DNA of 23,149 bases, taken from NCBI GenBank assembly GCA_035556495.1, contig DATMEW010000107.1, positions 1-23,149 of the forward strand. The letters are read 5' to 3'. The stretch comes from CANKHJ01 sp035556495. Its GTDB lineage: Bacteria; Pseudomonadota; Alphaproteobacteria; Rhizobiales; Xanthobacteraceae. Within the stretch, counting starts at the first letter, position 1, and each line of letters starts with the position of its first letter. Below, piece after piece: positions 7,424-15,361 of the stretch. The position numbers and the translations under genes are program-made. The notes under the pieces are model-generated. The model made no database searches. It saw nothing but the letters and a program-made list of their open reading frames with translations, and was not told the DNA's origin.

Positions 7424-8377
7424 TTGACACATCACACCCTCAAACCATCGCCGGACACCTGCCATTGGGGAAGTTTCGATGCCCGTCTGCCGGCTGTTCT
7501 CCGGGTGGCAAGCGGCGACAGCGTCACGATTGAAACGGTTTCCGGCAATCCCGATTTCTTGCCTGATCCGGAAGAATTCGAGATTCCAGATGGGCTGAGA
7601 GACATCCACCGCGCATTGAAGCCGAGCCCCGGGCCTCACATTCTTACCGGTCCGATTGCGGTGGAGGGTGCAAAGGCTGGAGATGTGCTGGAAGTCCGGA
7701 TCAAGAATGTCGAACTGTCGACGGACTGGGGCTACAACATGATCCGGCCGCTGATGGGAGCACTCCCGGACGATTTCGACACGATGCGGCGGATTCTTAT
7801 TCCGCTTGATCGCGGTCGGATGACATGTCGCATGCCATGGGGCTTGGAGCTAAAGCTGAATCCTTTCTTCGGCGTCATGGGAGTCGCGCCGCCTCCTGGC
7901 TGGGGCCTCATCAATTCCGCTATTCCGCGGGCAAACGGAGGCAATCTCGACAACAAGGAGCTTGGCGCAGGCTCAACTCTTTATCTTCCTGTGTTTACTG
8001 ACGGTGCTCTGTTTTCGTGCGGCGACGGGCATGGCGCTCAGGGAGATGGAGAGGTCTGCGTCACTGCGATCGAAACGTCACTGCGCGGAACGTTTGAATT
8101 CATCGTGCGGAAGGATCTCTCGTTCCGATATCCGCGAGCAGAGACGCCATCGCACTACATCACCATGGGCATGGATCCGGATCTCGACCGGTGCATGGAA
8201 ATGGCGCTGCGCGACATGATCGTTCTTCTGGGAGAGAAGGGCGGGCTTTCACGAGAGGACGCATATACGCTCTGTAGTCTCGCCGCTGACCTGCGTGTCA
8301 CGCAGGTTGTTAATGGCTCTCGCGGGATTCATGCCATGATCGACAAGTCGCTCGTCGGGCCTTCCAAGGCCAATTAG
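7424..8377 (+). CDS. Acetamidase/formamidase family protein
   Basis: A 317-residue cytoplasmic amidohydrolase of the FmdA/AmdA family, which hydrolyses short amides (formamide to formate, or acetamide to acetate) and ammonia. Conserved stretches in order: HWGSFDA near the N-terminus, VTIETVSG, GPHILTGPIAVEGAKAGDVLEV, NPFFGVMGVAPP, PRANGGNLDNKELGAGSTL, FSCGDGHGAQGDGEVCVTAIE (the metal-binding heart of the fold), and VTQVVNGSRGIHAM. I prefer the TTG start at 7424 (GGAG 6 bp upstream) because it gives the usual family N-terminus (xTHHTLKPSPDTCHWG). An ATG at 7373 would add 17 residues without family support. It is monocistronic between a long intergenic region and a strong hairpin. The substrate is unknown; a small amide released during catabolism of an N-containing compound is plausible. 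Confidence 0.88.
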   Translation: MTHHTLKPSPDTCHWGSFDARLPAVLRVASGDSVTIETVSGNPDFLPDPEEFEIPDGLRDIHRALKPSPGPHILTGPIAVEGAKAGDVLEVRIKNVELSTDWGYNMIRPLMGALPDDFDTMRRILIPLDRGRMTCRMPWGLELKLNPFFGVMGVAPPPGWGLINSAIPRANGGNLDNKELGAGSTLYLPVFTDGALFSCGDGHGAQGDGEVCVTAIETSLRGTFEFIVRKDLSFRYPRAETPSHYITMGMDPDLDRCMEMALRDMIVLLGEKGGLSREDAYTLCSLAADLRVTQVVNGSRGIHAMIDKSLVGPSKAN

Positions 8378-8385
8378 CAGCGGAA

Positions 8386-8424
8386 GTTCAGAGGTTGCAG
8401 CCTTTGGCTCCGCAGCCTCTGAAC
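8386..8424 (+). terminator. Long hairpin after the amidase gene
   Basis: Starting 8 bp after the stop codon, GTTCAGAGGTTGC (8386-8398) pairs with GCAGCCTCTGAAC (8412-8424) with one T-G wobble, and AGCC (8399-8402) pairs with GGCT (8406-8409) around a TTT loop, leaving a 2-nt bulge. The stem is about 17 bp, too good to be chance. There is no run of T after it, so it may act by protecting the 3' end or in factor-dependent termination. Confidence 0.65.
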
Positions 8425-8756
8425 CTGCTCAGATGAGCGGCCAATTTTGCGGTGTTTCTGCGGTCCGCACATACCCCGAGCTCACTCAGACCCGATTCCC
8501 AACGATCGTAGCCTTTTTGTCGGTGTTCTTGCGCGTGTCCGCCCCTGATGATTGCACGATATTGATCTTGGAATCTGATCAACACTTCAACAGTGGCGCA
8601 GTCGTTTCCGGGGGATGCTTCGCCTGTCGTCTCTGACCTTGGAGCTTAGCCCTTTATCTAGCATTTCACTATACGAAATATCGCAATATTTTCTCATCCG
8701 AAGCGAGCCTGCACTGCTACCGATGTATAGCCTTCTCGTATTGAAAACGAATCCAT
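8425..8756. other. Intergenic region upstream of the aldolase operon
   Basis: About 330 bp between the hairpin after the amidase and the aldolase start. No open frame here is recognisable on either strand. The right third becomes AT-rich and carries the palindromic site at 8663-8679; a possible -10 TATACG (8670-8675) lies inside that site. Confidence 0.5.
8663..8679. promoter_or_regulatory. Predicted IclR operator, site A (upstream of the aldolase operon)
   Basis: ATTTC-ACTATAC-GAAAT, perfect 5-bp arms around 7 bp. Its reverse complement ATTTCGTATAGTGAAAT aligns with the two sites beside the iclR gene (GTTTCGCATGGTGAAAC and GTTTCATATCGTGAAAC). It ends 77 bp before the aldolase start, nearly the same distance as site C from ubiD. 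Confidence 0.6.
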
Positions 8757-9554
8757 ATGGCGTTCATTGCTGAGAATAGAACGAAAGCTCGGCTGGCCGC
8801 TGGCGACATGGCGCTTGGCCTTGTAGTCAGACAAGCGCGAACTGTCGATATTGCAGGTATCGGTCGCGCCTGCGATTACGACTGGATATCCCTGGATCTG
8901 GAGCACAGCTCCCTCGACCTGGATACCGCAGCTCAAATCGCCTACGCGGCGTTGGGCGTGGGTCTCACGCCGATCGTGAGATCTCCGAGCAAGCATCATT
9001 ATCACGCCACGCGTTTGCTTGATGCCGGTGCGCAAGGAGTGATCGTGCCGCATATAGATACGCGCGCCGAGGCGGAAGAGATGACTGTGGCGTTCAAGTA
9101 TCCCCCGGCTGGGAAGCGTTCCCTGGCGTCGGTCCAGCCCCAGCTTTCTTTTCGAAGTCATCCGGTTGACGTGACCATGGAGGCCGTGAACAGGGAAACT
9201 CTTCTGATCGCGATGCTGGAATCGTCGGCGGCCATCGCAAATGCAGACGAAATCGCTTCTGTGGAAGGCATCGACGTTCTTCTGGTCGGAACCGGAGATT
9301 TGTGTGCGGATATGGGAGTCCCCGGGGATGTCTGTCATCCCAAGGTGGAAGAAGCGTATCGCCACGTCATCGAAGTGTGTCAGGCCAGAGGTATCCATGC
9401 CGGGATGGCGGGAATTCACGATCAGGCTTTCGCAGCGATGCTGGTTGCGTCGGGTGTCCGGCTGATTACTGCGGGGACCGATCTCAACTTCCTGATGGCG
9501 GGAGCGCGGCAGCGGAGCGCTTCATTACGCGCTCTTTTACCATCGGGGAATTAG
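8757..9554 (+). CDS. HpcH/HpaI-family class II aldolase
   Basis: A 265-residue metal-dependent aldolase that cleaves 2-oxo-4-hydroxy acids to pyruvate plus an aldehyde or keto acid; such enzymes finish aromatic meta-cleavage pathways. The catalytic set is complete and spaced as in HpaI: His50 (LDLEHSS, general base relay), Arg75 (PIVRSPS, pyruvate binding), Glu155 (AMLESSAAI) and Asp181 (VGTGDLCADMG), the metal ligands. GAQGVIVPHIDTRAEAE is also typical. No strong ribosome binding site is seen before ATG 8757. It is followed after 13 bp by an amidohydrolase gene, so the two are almost surely co-transcribed. A predicted IclR site at 8663-8679 lies in its promoter region. The family also holds citrate-lyase beta-like members, but the residues here favour the aldolase branch. 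Confidence 0.92.
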   Translation: MAFIAENRTKARLAAGDMALGLVVRQARTVDIAGIGRACDYDWISLDLEHSSLDLDTAAQIAYAALGVGLTPIVRSPSKHHYHATRLLDAGAQGVIVPHIDTRAEAEEMTVAFKYPPAGKRSLASVQPQLSFRSHPVDVTMEAVNRETLLIAMLESSAAIANADEIASVEGIDVLLVGTGDLCADMGVPGDVCHPKVEEAYRHVIEVCQARGIHAGMAGIHDQAFAAMLVASGVRLITAGTDLNFLMAGARQRSASLRALLPSGN

Positions 9555-9567
9555 AGGGTGATGTGAA

Positions 9568-10395
9568 ATGGAGTCGGAAAAATTGCTCAGATGTGATTGT
9601 CATGTGCATGTTTTTGACGACAGCGACCGATTTCCGCCAAAAAAGGAAACTCCCTATCAACCGCCCCTGGCCGCAACCATTGACGACGTGAGTGCGCTGC
9701 ATCGAGCACATCAGATCGACGCGACGGTTATCGTCCAACCCATAGCTTATGGGGCGGATCATCGGGTGCTGATGAATGCCCTTTCGAGCCGCTCCAACTT
9801 GCGTGGGGTCGCCGCAGTCAACGGATTGATGACCAAAGAGGATGTCTCTGCGTTGGATGCGGCTGGTGTGTGCGCTGCTCGCTTTGGTCTTGGCTCAGGC
9901 GCGCAAGGCCCGTTTGACAGGGATGCGGCCGAGGCAATCATCGAGCTTGTTCGCCCGTTTGGCTGGCACATCAAAATTGGCGCAATGGGGCAGGATATCG
10001 CCATACACGCCGAATGGCTGCGCAGTCTGCCGGTCACGATCGTTTTCGATCACATGACAGGGCTCGGTCCTAGCGCAGATAGGAACGATCAGGCAGTAAT
10101 GTCGTTGCTCGAAATGCTGGAGCAGCCTGATCGATGGATCATGATTTCTTGCCCGGATCGCCGATCGGTAAAAGGCGAATTGTTCGAGGACATGCTGCCG
10201 ATCGCCCGCGCTCTTCTTCGCCAGGCACCGGACCGGGCCATTTGGGCGAGCGACTGGCCGCATGTGCTCTATCAGAGATCCAGGATGCCTCGTTATGGCG
10301 ATCTGATTCGCTTCCTTGAACTGGCGACGGATGGGATTGCGGCGATCGATGATGTGCTCGGACGCAATCCCACCCGTCTCTATCGCTTCAATTAA
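9568..10395 (+). CDS. Amidohydrolase-2 family hydrolase (LigI / lactonase-like)
   Basis: A 275-residue TIM-barrel hydrolase of the PF04909 group, which includes 2-pyrone-4,6-dicarboxylate lactonase (LigI), 4-sulfomuconolactonase and sugar lactonases. Active-site residues visible: His12 and His14 (CHVH), His162 (VFDHMTGLG) and Asp229 (WASDWPHVLY). N-terminal DCHVHVFD and C-terminal NPTRLYRF are family hallmarks. The segment RWIMISCPDRRS replaces the usual KLSG-YR stretch, so the substrate may differ from LigI's. The GAGG overlapping the aldolase stop codon serves as its ribosome binding site, so translation is probably coupled. Pairing a lactone hydrolase with a pyruvate aldolase is the arrangement expected for the lower part of a protocatechuate-4,5-cleavage-like pathway. 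It ends 18 bp from the convergent Bug gene. Confidence 0.86.
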   Translation: MESEKLLRCDCHVHVFDDSDRFPPKKETPYQPPLAATIDDVSALHRAHQIDATVIVQPIAYGADHRVLMNALSSRSNLRGVAAVNGLMTKEDVSALDAAGVCAARFGLGSGAQGPFDRDAAEAIIELVRPFGWHIKIGAMGQDIAIHAEWLRSLPVTIVFDHMTGLGPSADRNDQAVMSLLEMLEQPDRWIMISCPDRRSVKGELFEDMLPIARALLRQAPDRAIWASDWPHVLYQRSRMPRYGDLIRFLELATDGIAAIDDVLGRNPTRLYRFN

Positions 10396-10413
10396 GTCGT
10401 CGGTGAGATGATC

Positions 10414-11406
10414 TCAGTTGCCAGGCTGGTCCAGCCGGATATTGGCGGCCTGGATGGCCTCGCCCCACTTCTTGACCTCACCGCTCACGAACTCGCGAAA
10501 TTCATTTGCCGATTTGCTGGGGGCGGCCTCGAGGCCGATGCCTTGAAGCGAATTTCGCATTTCGGGGCTTTGGAGCAGGGTGGTTGCGGCAGAGTGCCAT
10601 TTCTCGACCACCTCCGGAGGTGTTCCGCCCGTGGTGAAAAGGCCAAGCCAGGAGCCTGCTACAAAATTTGGAACGCCGGCCTCGGACACCGTAGGAATGT
10701 GAGGAGCCGCGCGCGAGCGCGTCGCATCGGTAATAGCCAGGATTTTAACCCGGCCGGCAGCGGCGTGTGGCAGCAGCGATGGAAGGTCCGAAATGCCGGC
10801 CTGTACCTCGCCCGATACGATGGCAGCGGTCGCCGGCAGCGTTCCTTTGTAGGCAACGGCTGTCATCTGAACGCCGGTTCGCTGCTTCAGCAGTTCGCCG
10901 GCCACATGCAATTGTGAGCCGATGCCGGATGTCGAATAGCTCACTTTCCCGGGATTTTTCTTCAAATACGCAATGAACTGTTCAAGGTTGTCCACGGGGA
11001 GCGATGCATTCACTGCTAGTGCCGTCGGAGAGGAAACCAGCATGGTGATCGGCGCGAGATCTTTTATCGGATCATAGCCCAGTTTGGTGAGATGAACATT
11101 GATGGTGATCGCCGCCGATGCAGCAACGACAGCGGCATACCCGTCCGGACGAGCCTTGGCGACGCTTTCAACTCCGATCTGCCCCGTGGCGCCCACGATG
11201 TTCTCAACAATAACCGTCTGACCGAATGTCTCCCGCAGCTTTGTAGAGAGAAGGCGTGCTGTCAGATCGACTCCTCCTCCTGGGGGAAAGGGCGCAACAA
11301 GTTTGACGGGTTTGCTCGGGAACGTGTCGGCTATCGTTTCCGGCGACGAAAAAGACATCAACGATATAGCGCCTAGAGTTGCGGCGATCATCCAGATGTT
11401 GCGCAT
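10414..11406 (-). CDS. Tripartite tricarboxylate transporter substrate-binding protein (Bug/TctC family)
   Basis: A 330-residue periplasmic binding protein. Residues 1-27 form a signal peptide (MRNIWMIAATLGAISLMSF, then ETIADTFPSK). The mature part has the Bug hallmarks: KPVKLVAPFPPGGGVDLTAR (first substrate loop), VVENIVGATGQIGVESVAKA, PDGYA, and IPTVSEAGVPNFVAGSWLGLF (second loop). These proteins bind carboxylates and other small organic acids for TctAB-type transporters or sensors. A GGAGG lies just upstream of the start. It lies downstream of the Rieske oxygenase gene on the same strand with a 199-bp gap that holds no gene, so co-transcription is possible but not certain. No TctA or TctB membrane subunit is in the window, so this is an orphan binding protein, which is common in this family. 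Confidence 0.93.
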   Translation of the reverse strand: MRNIWMIAATLGAISLMSFSSPETIADTFPSKPVKLVAPFPPGGGVDLTARLLSTKLRETFGQTVIVENIVGATGQIGVESVAKARPDGYAAVVAASAAITINVHLTKLGYDPIKDLAPITMLVSSPTALAVNASLPVDNLEQFIAYLKKNPGKVSYSTSGIGSQLHVAGELLKQRTGVQMTAVAYKGTLPATAAIVSGEVQAGISDLPSLLPHAAAGRVKILAITDATRSRAAPHIPTVSEAGVPNFVAGSWLGLFTTGGTPPEVVEKWHSAATTLLQSPEMRNSLQGIGLEAAPSKSANEFREFVSGEVKKWGEAIQAANIRLDQPGN

Positions 11407-11605
11407 ATGATCCTCCCTCGGATTACAACTTTCATACTGCTTGCGCAGCTCGTTTGATGCCGGATCTTCCGGGGCTCAGGCAGCCGGGTGTCTGGCTTGC
11501 GATGCGTGCCGTTGCGGTACGAGCCGATTCCCGTGAAAAACCGATGCTTCTTCCATTTGGAGGGTGCTTCATCGGACGGGATCTGGAGGCGCGAACTGCT
11601 GATCC

Positions 11606-12838
11606 TCATTCAGCCGGCAGCGGCCTGAAATAATTTCCGGCAACGATCCGGCTCAAGGTGCCTTCGTCGAAAGACACGCCGATCGGGTCCTTTCCGTTGC
11701 GGACAGCATCGATCTGCTGACGGATGAGACGGCGCAACATGATGACGCCCTTGTCGCTATTGGCGAGATTTTCTTCGGAATGCAGTGTGATCCCGCCTTG
11801 TGAATACATGGCTTCCCAGTCGGTCGGGAAGGTCTGATGTTGGTCCTCCGTCATCTCGGACCAGAGAGTAGAGTCGCCCATAGGCATCGGACGGCTGGCT
11901 TTCTGAAAGACGTCAGCCCCGTCGATGCCCGCCGGCACCCGCATGGCATGGAACAGAGCATGATGATGATCGTCGACGGGCAGCAGCCAGCGAATATATG
12001 TCGTGGGGCCCGTTACGGCGAGTTGCTGATCCGGAACGACAACGACCAGCGGCATCATTGCTGACGATACGCGATCAACCGTGCGCCCGTCGCCGAGCTG
12101 ACGATGTGCGATATAATTGATGCCGAGATCCGTGTATTCGAATGTCACGTCGGGGAGATGGCCGGCTTCCGGAGTATATTGAATCGCCCGGTGACGTGTG
12201 TGCAGCATTGGCACATGGAACGGGTCCATGATGTTCTCGAAATTCTGTAGCCAGTTCATCGGAACGATCTTGACCGTATCGTCCGCGCCGACCCCGTAAC
12301 CCGTATAAGCATGGAGGTAAATCGATTCGCCAGGCTGAAGGTTTTCGAGAACCTCCCATCGCGGCAGGACGGGGCGCTTTTCGGGCGGTCCCATATAGGC
12401 AAATACAAGTCCGTAGCGTTCTTCGAGAGGATACCAGGGCTGCCGAATGCGATCGCGACGCGGGGCGCCGCCATTCGGTTCGCAGGGCTGGTCGATGCAG
12501 CGGCCTTCGACGTCGAACTGCCATCCGTGATAGCAGCATCGAATGCCGTGCTCATCGACCTTTCCGTAGTAGAGCGAGGTGCCCCGGTGCGCACAGCGCG
12601 GGGTCAGCAATCCGGGCCGGTTCGATCCATCCCGAAACAGGATGAGATCTTCTCCCAGAATGCGGATATTCTGCGGACGCGTCGTGACCTGTTCGGAAAT
12701 AGCGATCGGGTGCCAATAGCGTCGCATGAATTCACCGCAGGGCGTGCCAGGGCCGACTTCCGTCAGCTCTGCATCATGCGTGTGCTTCGGACGTCCATAG
12801 GCACTCCCATCCTTGTTTCGCTGGGTGTGAATGTTCAT
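11606..12838 (-). CDS. Rieske [2Fe-2S] aromatic ring-hydroxylating oxygenase, alpha subunit (phthalate 4,5-dioxygenase-like)
   Basis: A 410-residue oxygenase that hydroxylates an aromatic acid or cleaves an aryl ether using electrons from a separate reductase. Rieske cluster ligands: Cys82 and His84 (RCAHRG), Cys101 and His104 (CCYHGWQFD). The catalytic domain carries FENIMDPFHVPMLH, with bridging Asp205 and iron ligands His208 and His213. It belongs to the single-component-alpha (alpha3) group that includes phthalate dioxygenase and vanillate/syringate demethylases, to judge from PCGEFMRRYWHPI at the N-terminus. The start has an AGGAGG about 6 bp upstream. Divergent from iclR with a shared operator at 12941-12957. 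No ferredoxin reductase gene is nearby. The real substrate is unknown; an aromatic carboxylate fits the neighbouring binding proteins and decarboxylase. Confidence 0.93.
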   Translation of the reverse strand: MNIHTQRNKDGSAYGRPKHTHDAELTEVGPGTPCGEFMRRYWHPIAISEQVTTRPQNIRILGEDLILFRDGSNRPGLLTPRCAHRGTSLYYGKVDEHGIRCCYHGWQFDVEGRCIDQPCEPNGGAPRRDRIRQPWYPLEERYGLVFAYMGPPEKRPVLPRWEVLENLQPGESIYLHAYTGYGVGADDTVKIVPMNWLQNFENIMDPFHVPMLHTRHRAIQYTPEAGHLPDVTFEYTDLGINYIAHRQLGDGRTVDRVSSAMMPLVVVVPDQQLAVTGPTTYIRWLLPVDDHHHALFHAMRVPAGIDGADVFQKASRPMPMGDSTLWSEMTEDQHQTFPTDWEAMYSQGGITLHSEENLANSDKGVIMLRRLIRQQIDAVRNGKDPIGVSFDEGTLSRIVAGNYFRPLPAE

Positions 12839-12940
12839 GTCAGCCTCCTGATCGGGAAATTGGCGGTGTCAGGGCGTCCACCCTGGAGTTGAGGCAACAG
12901 TAGATATTGCCGCTGGCAAAAGTCCTTAAAATGTTTCTAT

Positions 12941-12957
12941 GTTTCGCATGGTGAAAC
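12941..12957. promoter_or_regulatory. Predicted IclR operator, site B (between the Rieske gene and iclR)
   Basis: GTTTC-GCATGGT-GAAAC, perfect 5-bp arms around 7 bp. It ends 21 bp before the iclR start and begins 102 bp before the divergent Rieske start, so it could serve both autoregulation and control of the Rieske-Bug unit. It shares the form RTTTC-N7-GAAAY with sites A and C. Confidence 0.65.
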
Positions 12958-12978
12958 AACGGGGCAGAAAGTATCTTC

Positions 12979-13767
12979 ATGTCGTCTTTTAGCCCGGTGA
13001 GGTCAGTCACACGCGCGCTGGAGCTGCTGTCGTTGCTGAACCGCGACCGCGGCAGCTCGATCGCCGAACTTCATATGGAGACGGGGCTGCCCAAACCGAC
13101 GATCGTTCGCCTGCTCGAAACCCTTGTGGATACCGGCTATGTTGCGAAGGATCCGGGGCGCGCCGAATACCGGGTCACCAATTCAGTGGAGCGGTTGAGC
13201 GCCGGCTTCTATGGCTCGCCGCTTATCGTCCAGGCGGCGCGAGATGCCGCGCTGGATCTCACCCGCAGGCTGAAATGGCCGATCACGGTTGCGGTTTTCG
13301 ACAACGACGCGATGGTTGTTCTCTACTCTACCGTTCCCGAGAGCCCTATCTCTCCCGGACGCCCTCCGGCTTTCTCTCGTTATCGTATGTTGACGCGGGC
13401 TCACGGCATTTCATTTCTTGCATTCTGTTCGGAAGAACAGCGGGAACTCATCGTGTCGTCGCTGTTGAAGTCCAAGCATCCGGAGGATCGCCTGGCGAAC
13501 AGCCCGGCGATGATTGCGCGGCTCATTTCGGAAGCGCGAAAGCATGGCTATGCATTTCGTGACTCACGTGTTGATCCCAAGATATCGAGTTCGATGGCGG
13601 TGCCCCTTGTCTTGAATGGTGAAGCAATCGGCAGCCTCGGCCTGACCTATTTCACCTCGGCATTGTCACGAGCGCAGGCTATCGAGCGATATGTGCCGGA
13701 GTTGCAGAAGGCGGCTACATCCGTCGAGGATAAGATAAGATTGCTGATGCGCGGCCGGTACAAGTAA
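12979..13767 (+). CDS. IclR-family transcriptional regulator
   Basis: A 262-residue regulator. The N-terminal winged helix (VRSVTRALELLSLLNRDRGSSIAELHMETGLPKPTIVRLLETLVDTGYV, about 7-56) is the IclR DNA-binding domain. The remaining part is the GAF-like effector domain, with IVQAARDAALDLTRRLKWPITVAVFD and a C-terminal DPKISSSMAVPLVLNGEAIGSLGLTYF. IclR proteins often control aromatic-acid pathways (PcaR/PobR/PcaU type) as activators or repressors responding to the pathway substrate. It lies between two copies of a palindrome and a third lies upstream of the aldolase operon, so it is the best candidate regulator of the whole block. The ribosome binding site is weak (AGAAAG). Confidence 0.93.
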   Translation: MSSFSPVRSVTRALELLSLLNRDRGSSIAELHMETGLPKPTIVRLLETLVDTGYVAKDPGRAEYRVTNSVERLSAGFYGSPLIVQAARDAALDLTRRLKWPITVAVFDNDAMVVLYSTVPESPISPGRPPAFSRYRMLTRAHGISFLAFCSEEQRELIVSSLLKSKHPEDRLANSPAMIARLISEARKHGYAFRDSRVDPKISSSMAVPLVLNGEAIGSLGLTYFTSALSRAQAIERYVPELQKAATSVEDKIRLLMRGRYK

Positions 13768-13769
13768 CC

Positions 13770-13786
13770 GTTTCATATCGTGAAAC
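13770..13786. promoter_or_regulatory. Predicted IclR operator, site C (upstream of ubiD)
   Basis: GTTTC-ATATCGT-GAAAC begins 2 bp after the iclR stop codon and ends 80 bp before the ubiD start. It has the same arms and spacing as sites A and B. Downstream of it, TTTTCTGAAGCG resembles the TTTTCTCATCCGAAGCG that follows site A, hinting at a shared promoter layout. Confidence 0.65.
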
Positions 13787-13866
13787 GCTCGATCTTTTCT
13801 GAAGCGGCTTGTTTTGAATCTTTATAGCATCGTCCCAAAATCTGGGTTTGAAGCGTAGGGGACGAA

Positions 13867-15333
13867 ATGGCTGGAGGTGATCAGGGTGATTACGATGGAT
13901 TGCGGTCGTTTCTGCGGCAGGTCGATGCGCTGGGTGAACTGACGACCATCAAGAATGCCGACTGGAATTTGGAGATCGGCGCTCTGACCGAGGCGACGTC
14001 CGAGCTCATCGATGAGCCTCCCGCGATTCTGTTCGACGAGATCAAGGGATACCCACCGGGGTATCGCGTTCTTTCGCTGCCGACCGGCTCGCGGCGGCGG
14101 ACAGCTCTGACTTTGCGGCTTCCGACCGACATGTCGCGCATGGAAATCGTGCGACACGGCGCGCGGCGCATGAAGGAAAGCCCTCCGATCGCGCCGGTGG
14201 AGGTAAAGCACGGGCCTGTCCTCGAGAACGTGATGGTCGGAAGCGATATCGACCTATTCAAATTCCCGGTGTTGCACTCCCACCCGCTCGATGGTGGCCG
14301 CTACATCGGAACCGGCTGCACGTTGATGAATCGAGACCCTGAGACGGGATACGTCAACATGGGCACCTACCGCATGCAGTTGCACGAGCGAGATCTGCTC
14401 GGCCTGTGGCAGAGCCCTGGACAGCAGGGCCGTCTCATCGCGGAACGTTATTGGAAGCAGGGCAAGGCCTGTCCGGTGGTCGCAACGTTCGGGGGCGACC
14501 CTCTGGTCTTTACCTTCTCCTATATCAAATTCGGCTGGGGAATTCCTGAACTCGATCGCGTCGGTGGAATGCTGGGCCATCCGCTCGAGGTCATTATCGG
14601 CCCTGAGACTGGACTGCCGATTCCGGCCCATGCCGAACTTGCGATTGAGGGAGAGGTGCCGCCACCTTCAGAGCAGACCCACGAGGAGGGGCCGTTCGGC
14701 GAGTGGCCGGGTTATTATACAGCGAGCACCGATGCTTTGGGCGAGCAGCAGCCGGTGATCCGCGTCAAGGCAGTTTATCATCGTAATAACCCGATCATGT
14801 TGAACATGGCGCCCCAATGGCCGGGTGCGCCAACTCACGGTGTACGATTCGATAGCGGCATTCTGTGGGGTCAGCTCGAAGGCGCAGGCGTTCCGGGCAT
14901 CGCCGGTGTGTACACCTACAATCCGTTTTTCGTCGTCGTGGCGATCAAACAGATGTATGCCGGGCATGCCAAACAGACCGGCATGGCCGTGCTGGGGTGT
15001 TCGGCTGCGGCGCGCAACGGTCGCTTCGTGGTGATCGTGGACGATGACATCGATCCATCGAACATCGATGAGGTGTTGTGGGCCATGACGACGCGTGCAG
15101 ACCCCATATCCGACATCCAGACAGTCGCGAATTGCTGGGCCAGCCCTCTGGATCCCCGGATGCCGCCGGAGTTGAGTGCGGCAGGCCCTCATGTCAACTC
15201 CAGAGCACTTTTCTATGCCGTGCGCCCTTGGGAGTGGCGTGAGAAATTTCCCAAGGTCAATCGCTTCAGCAAGTCTGATCGTGATGACATCGTTGAGAAA
15301 TATAAGGCTCTTCTGCCGTTTCCGAAGCGATAG
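13867..15333 (+). CDS. UbiD-family prenylated-FMN-dependent decarboxylase
   Basis: A 488-residue (de)carboxylase of the UbiD/Fdc group. The catalytic triad is visible: Arg169 (GTYRMQ) and the Glu274/Glu279 pair in HEEGPFGEWPGYY; the metal and prFMN-binding Asn164 (GYVNMG) is also present. Typical segments are PVLHSHPLDGGRYIGTG and NRDPETGYVNMG. Length is normal. Substrates in this group are aromatic or unsaturated carboxylic acids such as hydroxybenzoates, dihydroxyphthalate or vanillate; which one is not readable here. An AGGGG sits a few bases before ATG 13867. Activity needs prenyl-FMN from a UbiX flavin prenyltransferase, which is not in the window. It is followed 28 bp downstream by a Bug binding-protein gene, likely the same transcript, and has predicted IclR site C in its promoter region. 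Confidence 0.93.
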   Translation: MAGGDQGDYDGLRSFLRQVDALGELTTIKNADWNLEIGALTEATSELIDEPPAILFDEIKGYPPGYRVLSLPTGSRRRTALTLRLPTDMSRMEIVRHGARRMKESPPIAPVEVKHGPVLENVMVGSDIDLFKFPVLHSHPLDGGRYIGTGCTLMNRDPETGYVNMGTYRMQLHERDLLGLWQSPGQQGRLIAERYWKQGKACPVVATFGGDPLVFTFSYIKFGWGIPELDRVGGMLGHPLEVIIGPETGLPIPAHAELAIEGEVPPPSEQTHEEGPFGEWPGYYTASTDALGEQQPVIRVKAVYHRNNPIMLNMAPQWPGAPTHGVRFDSGILWGQLEGAGVPGIAGVYTYNPFFVVVAIKQMYAGHAKQTGMAVLGCSAAARNGRFVVIVDDDIDPSNIDEVLWAMTTRADPISDIQTVANCWASPLDPRMPPELSAAGPHVNSRALFYAVRPWEWREKFPKVNRFSKSDRDDIVEKYKALLPFPKR

Positions 15334-15361
15334 AACCATTGAAAAAAGGGGGAGGTGCGTC

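Noticed and set aside
10404..10416. Palindrome TGAGATGATCTCA between the convergent amidohydrolase and Bug genes
   Set aside because: A one-base loop cannot form a terminator hairpin, and it overlaps the Bug stop codon; a 13-bp palindrome is weak evidence alone.
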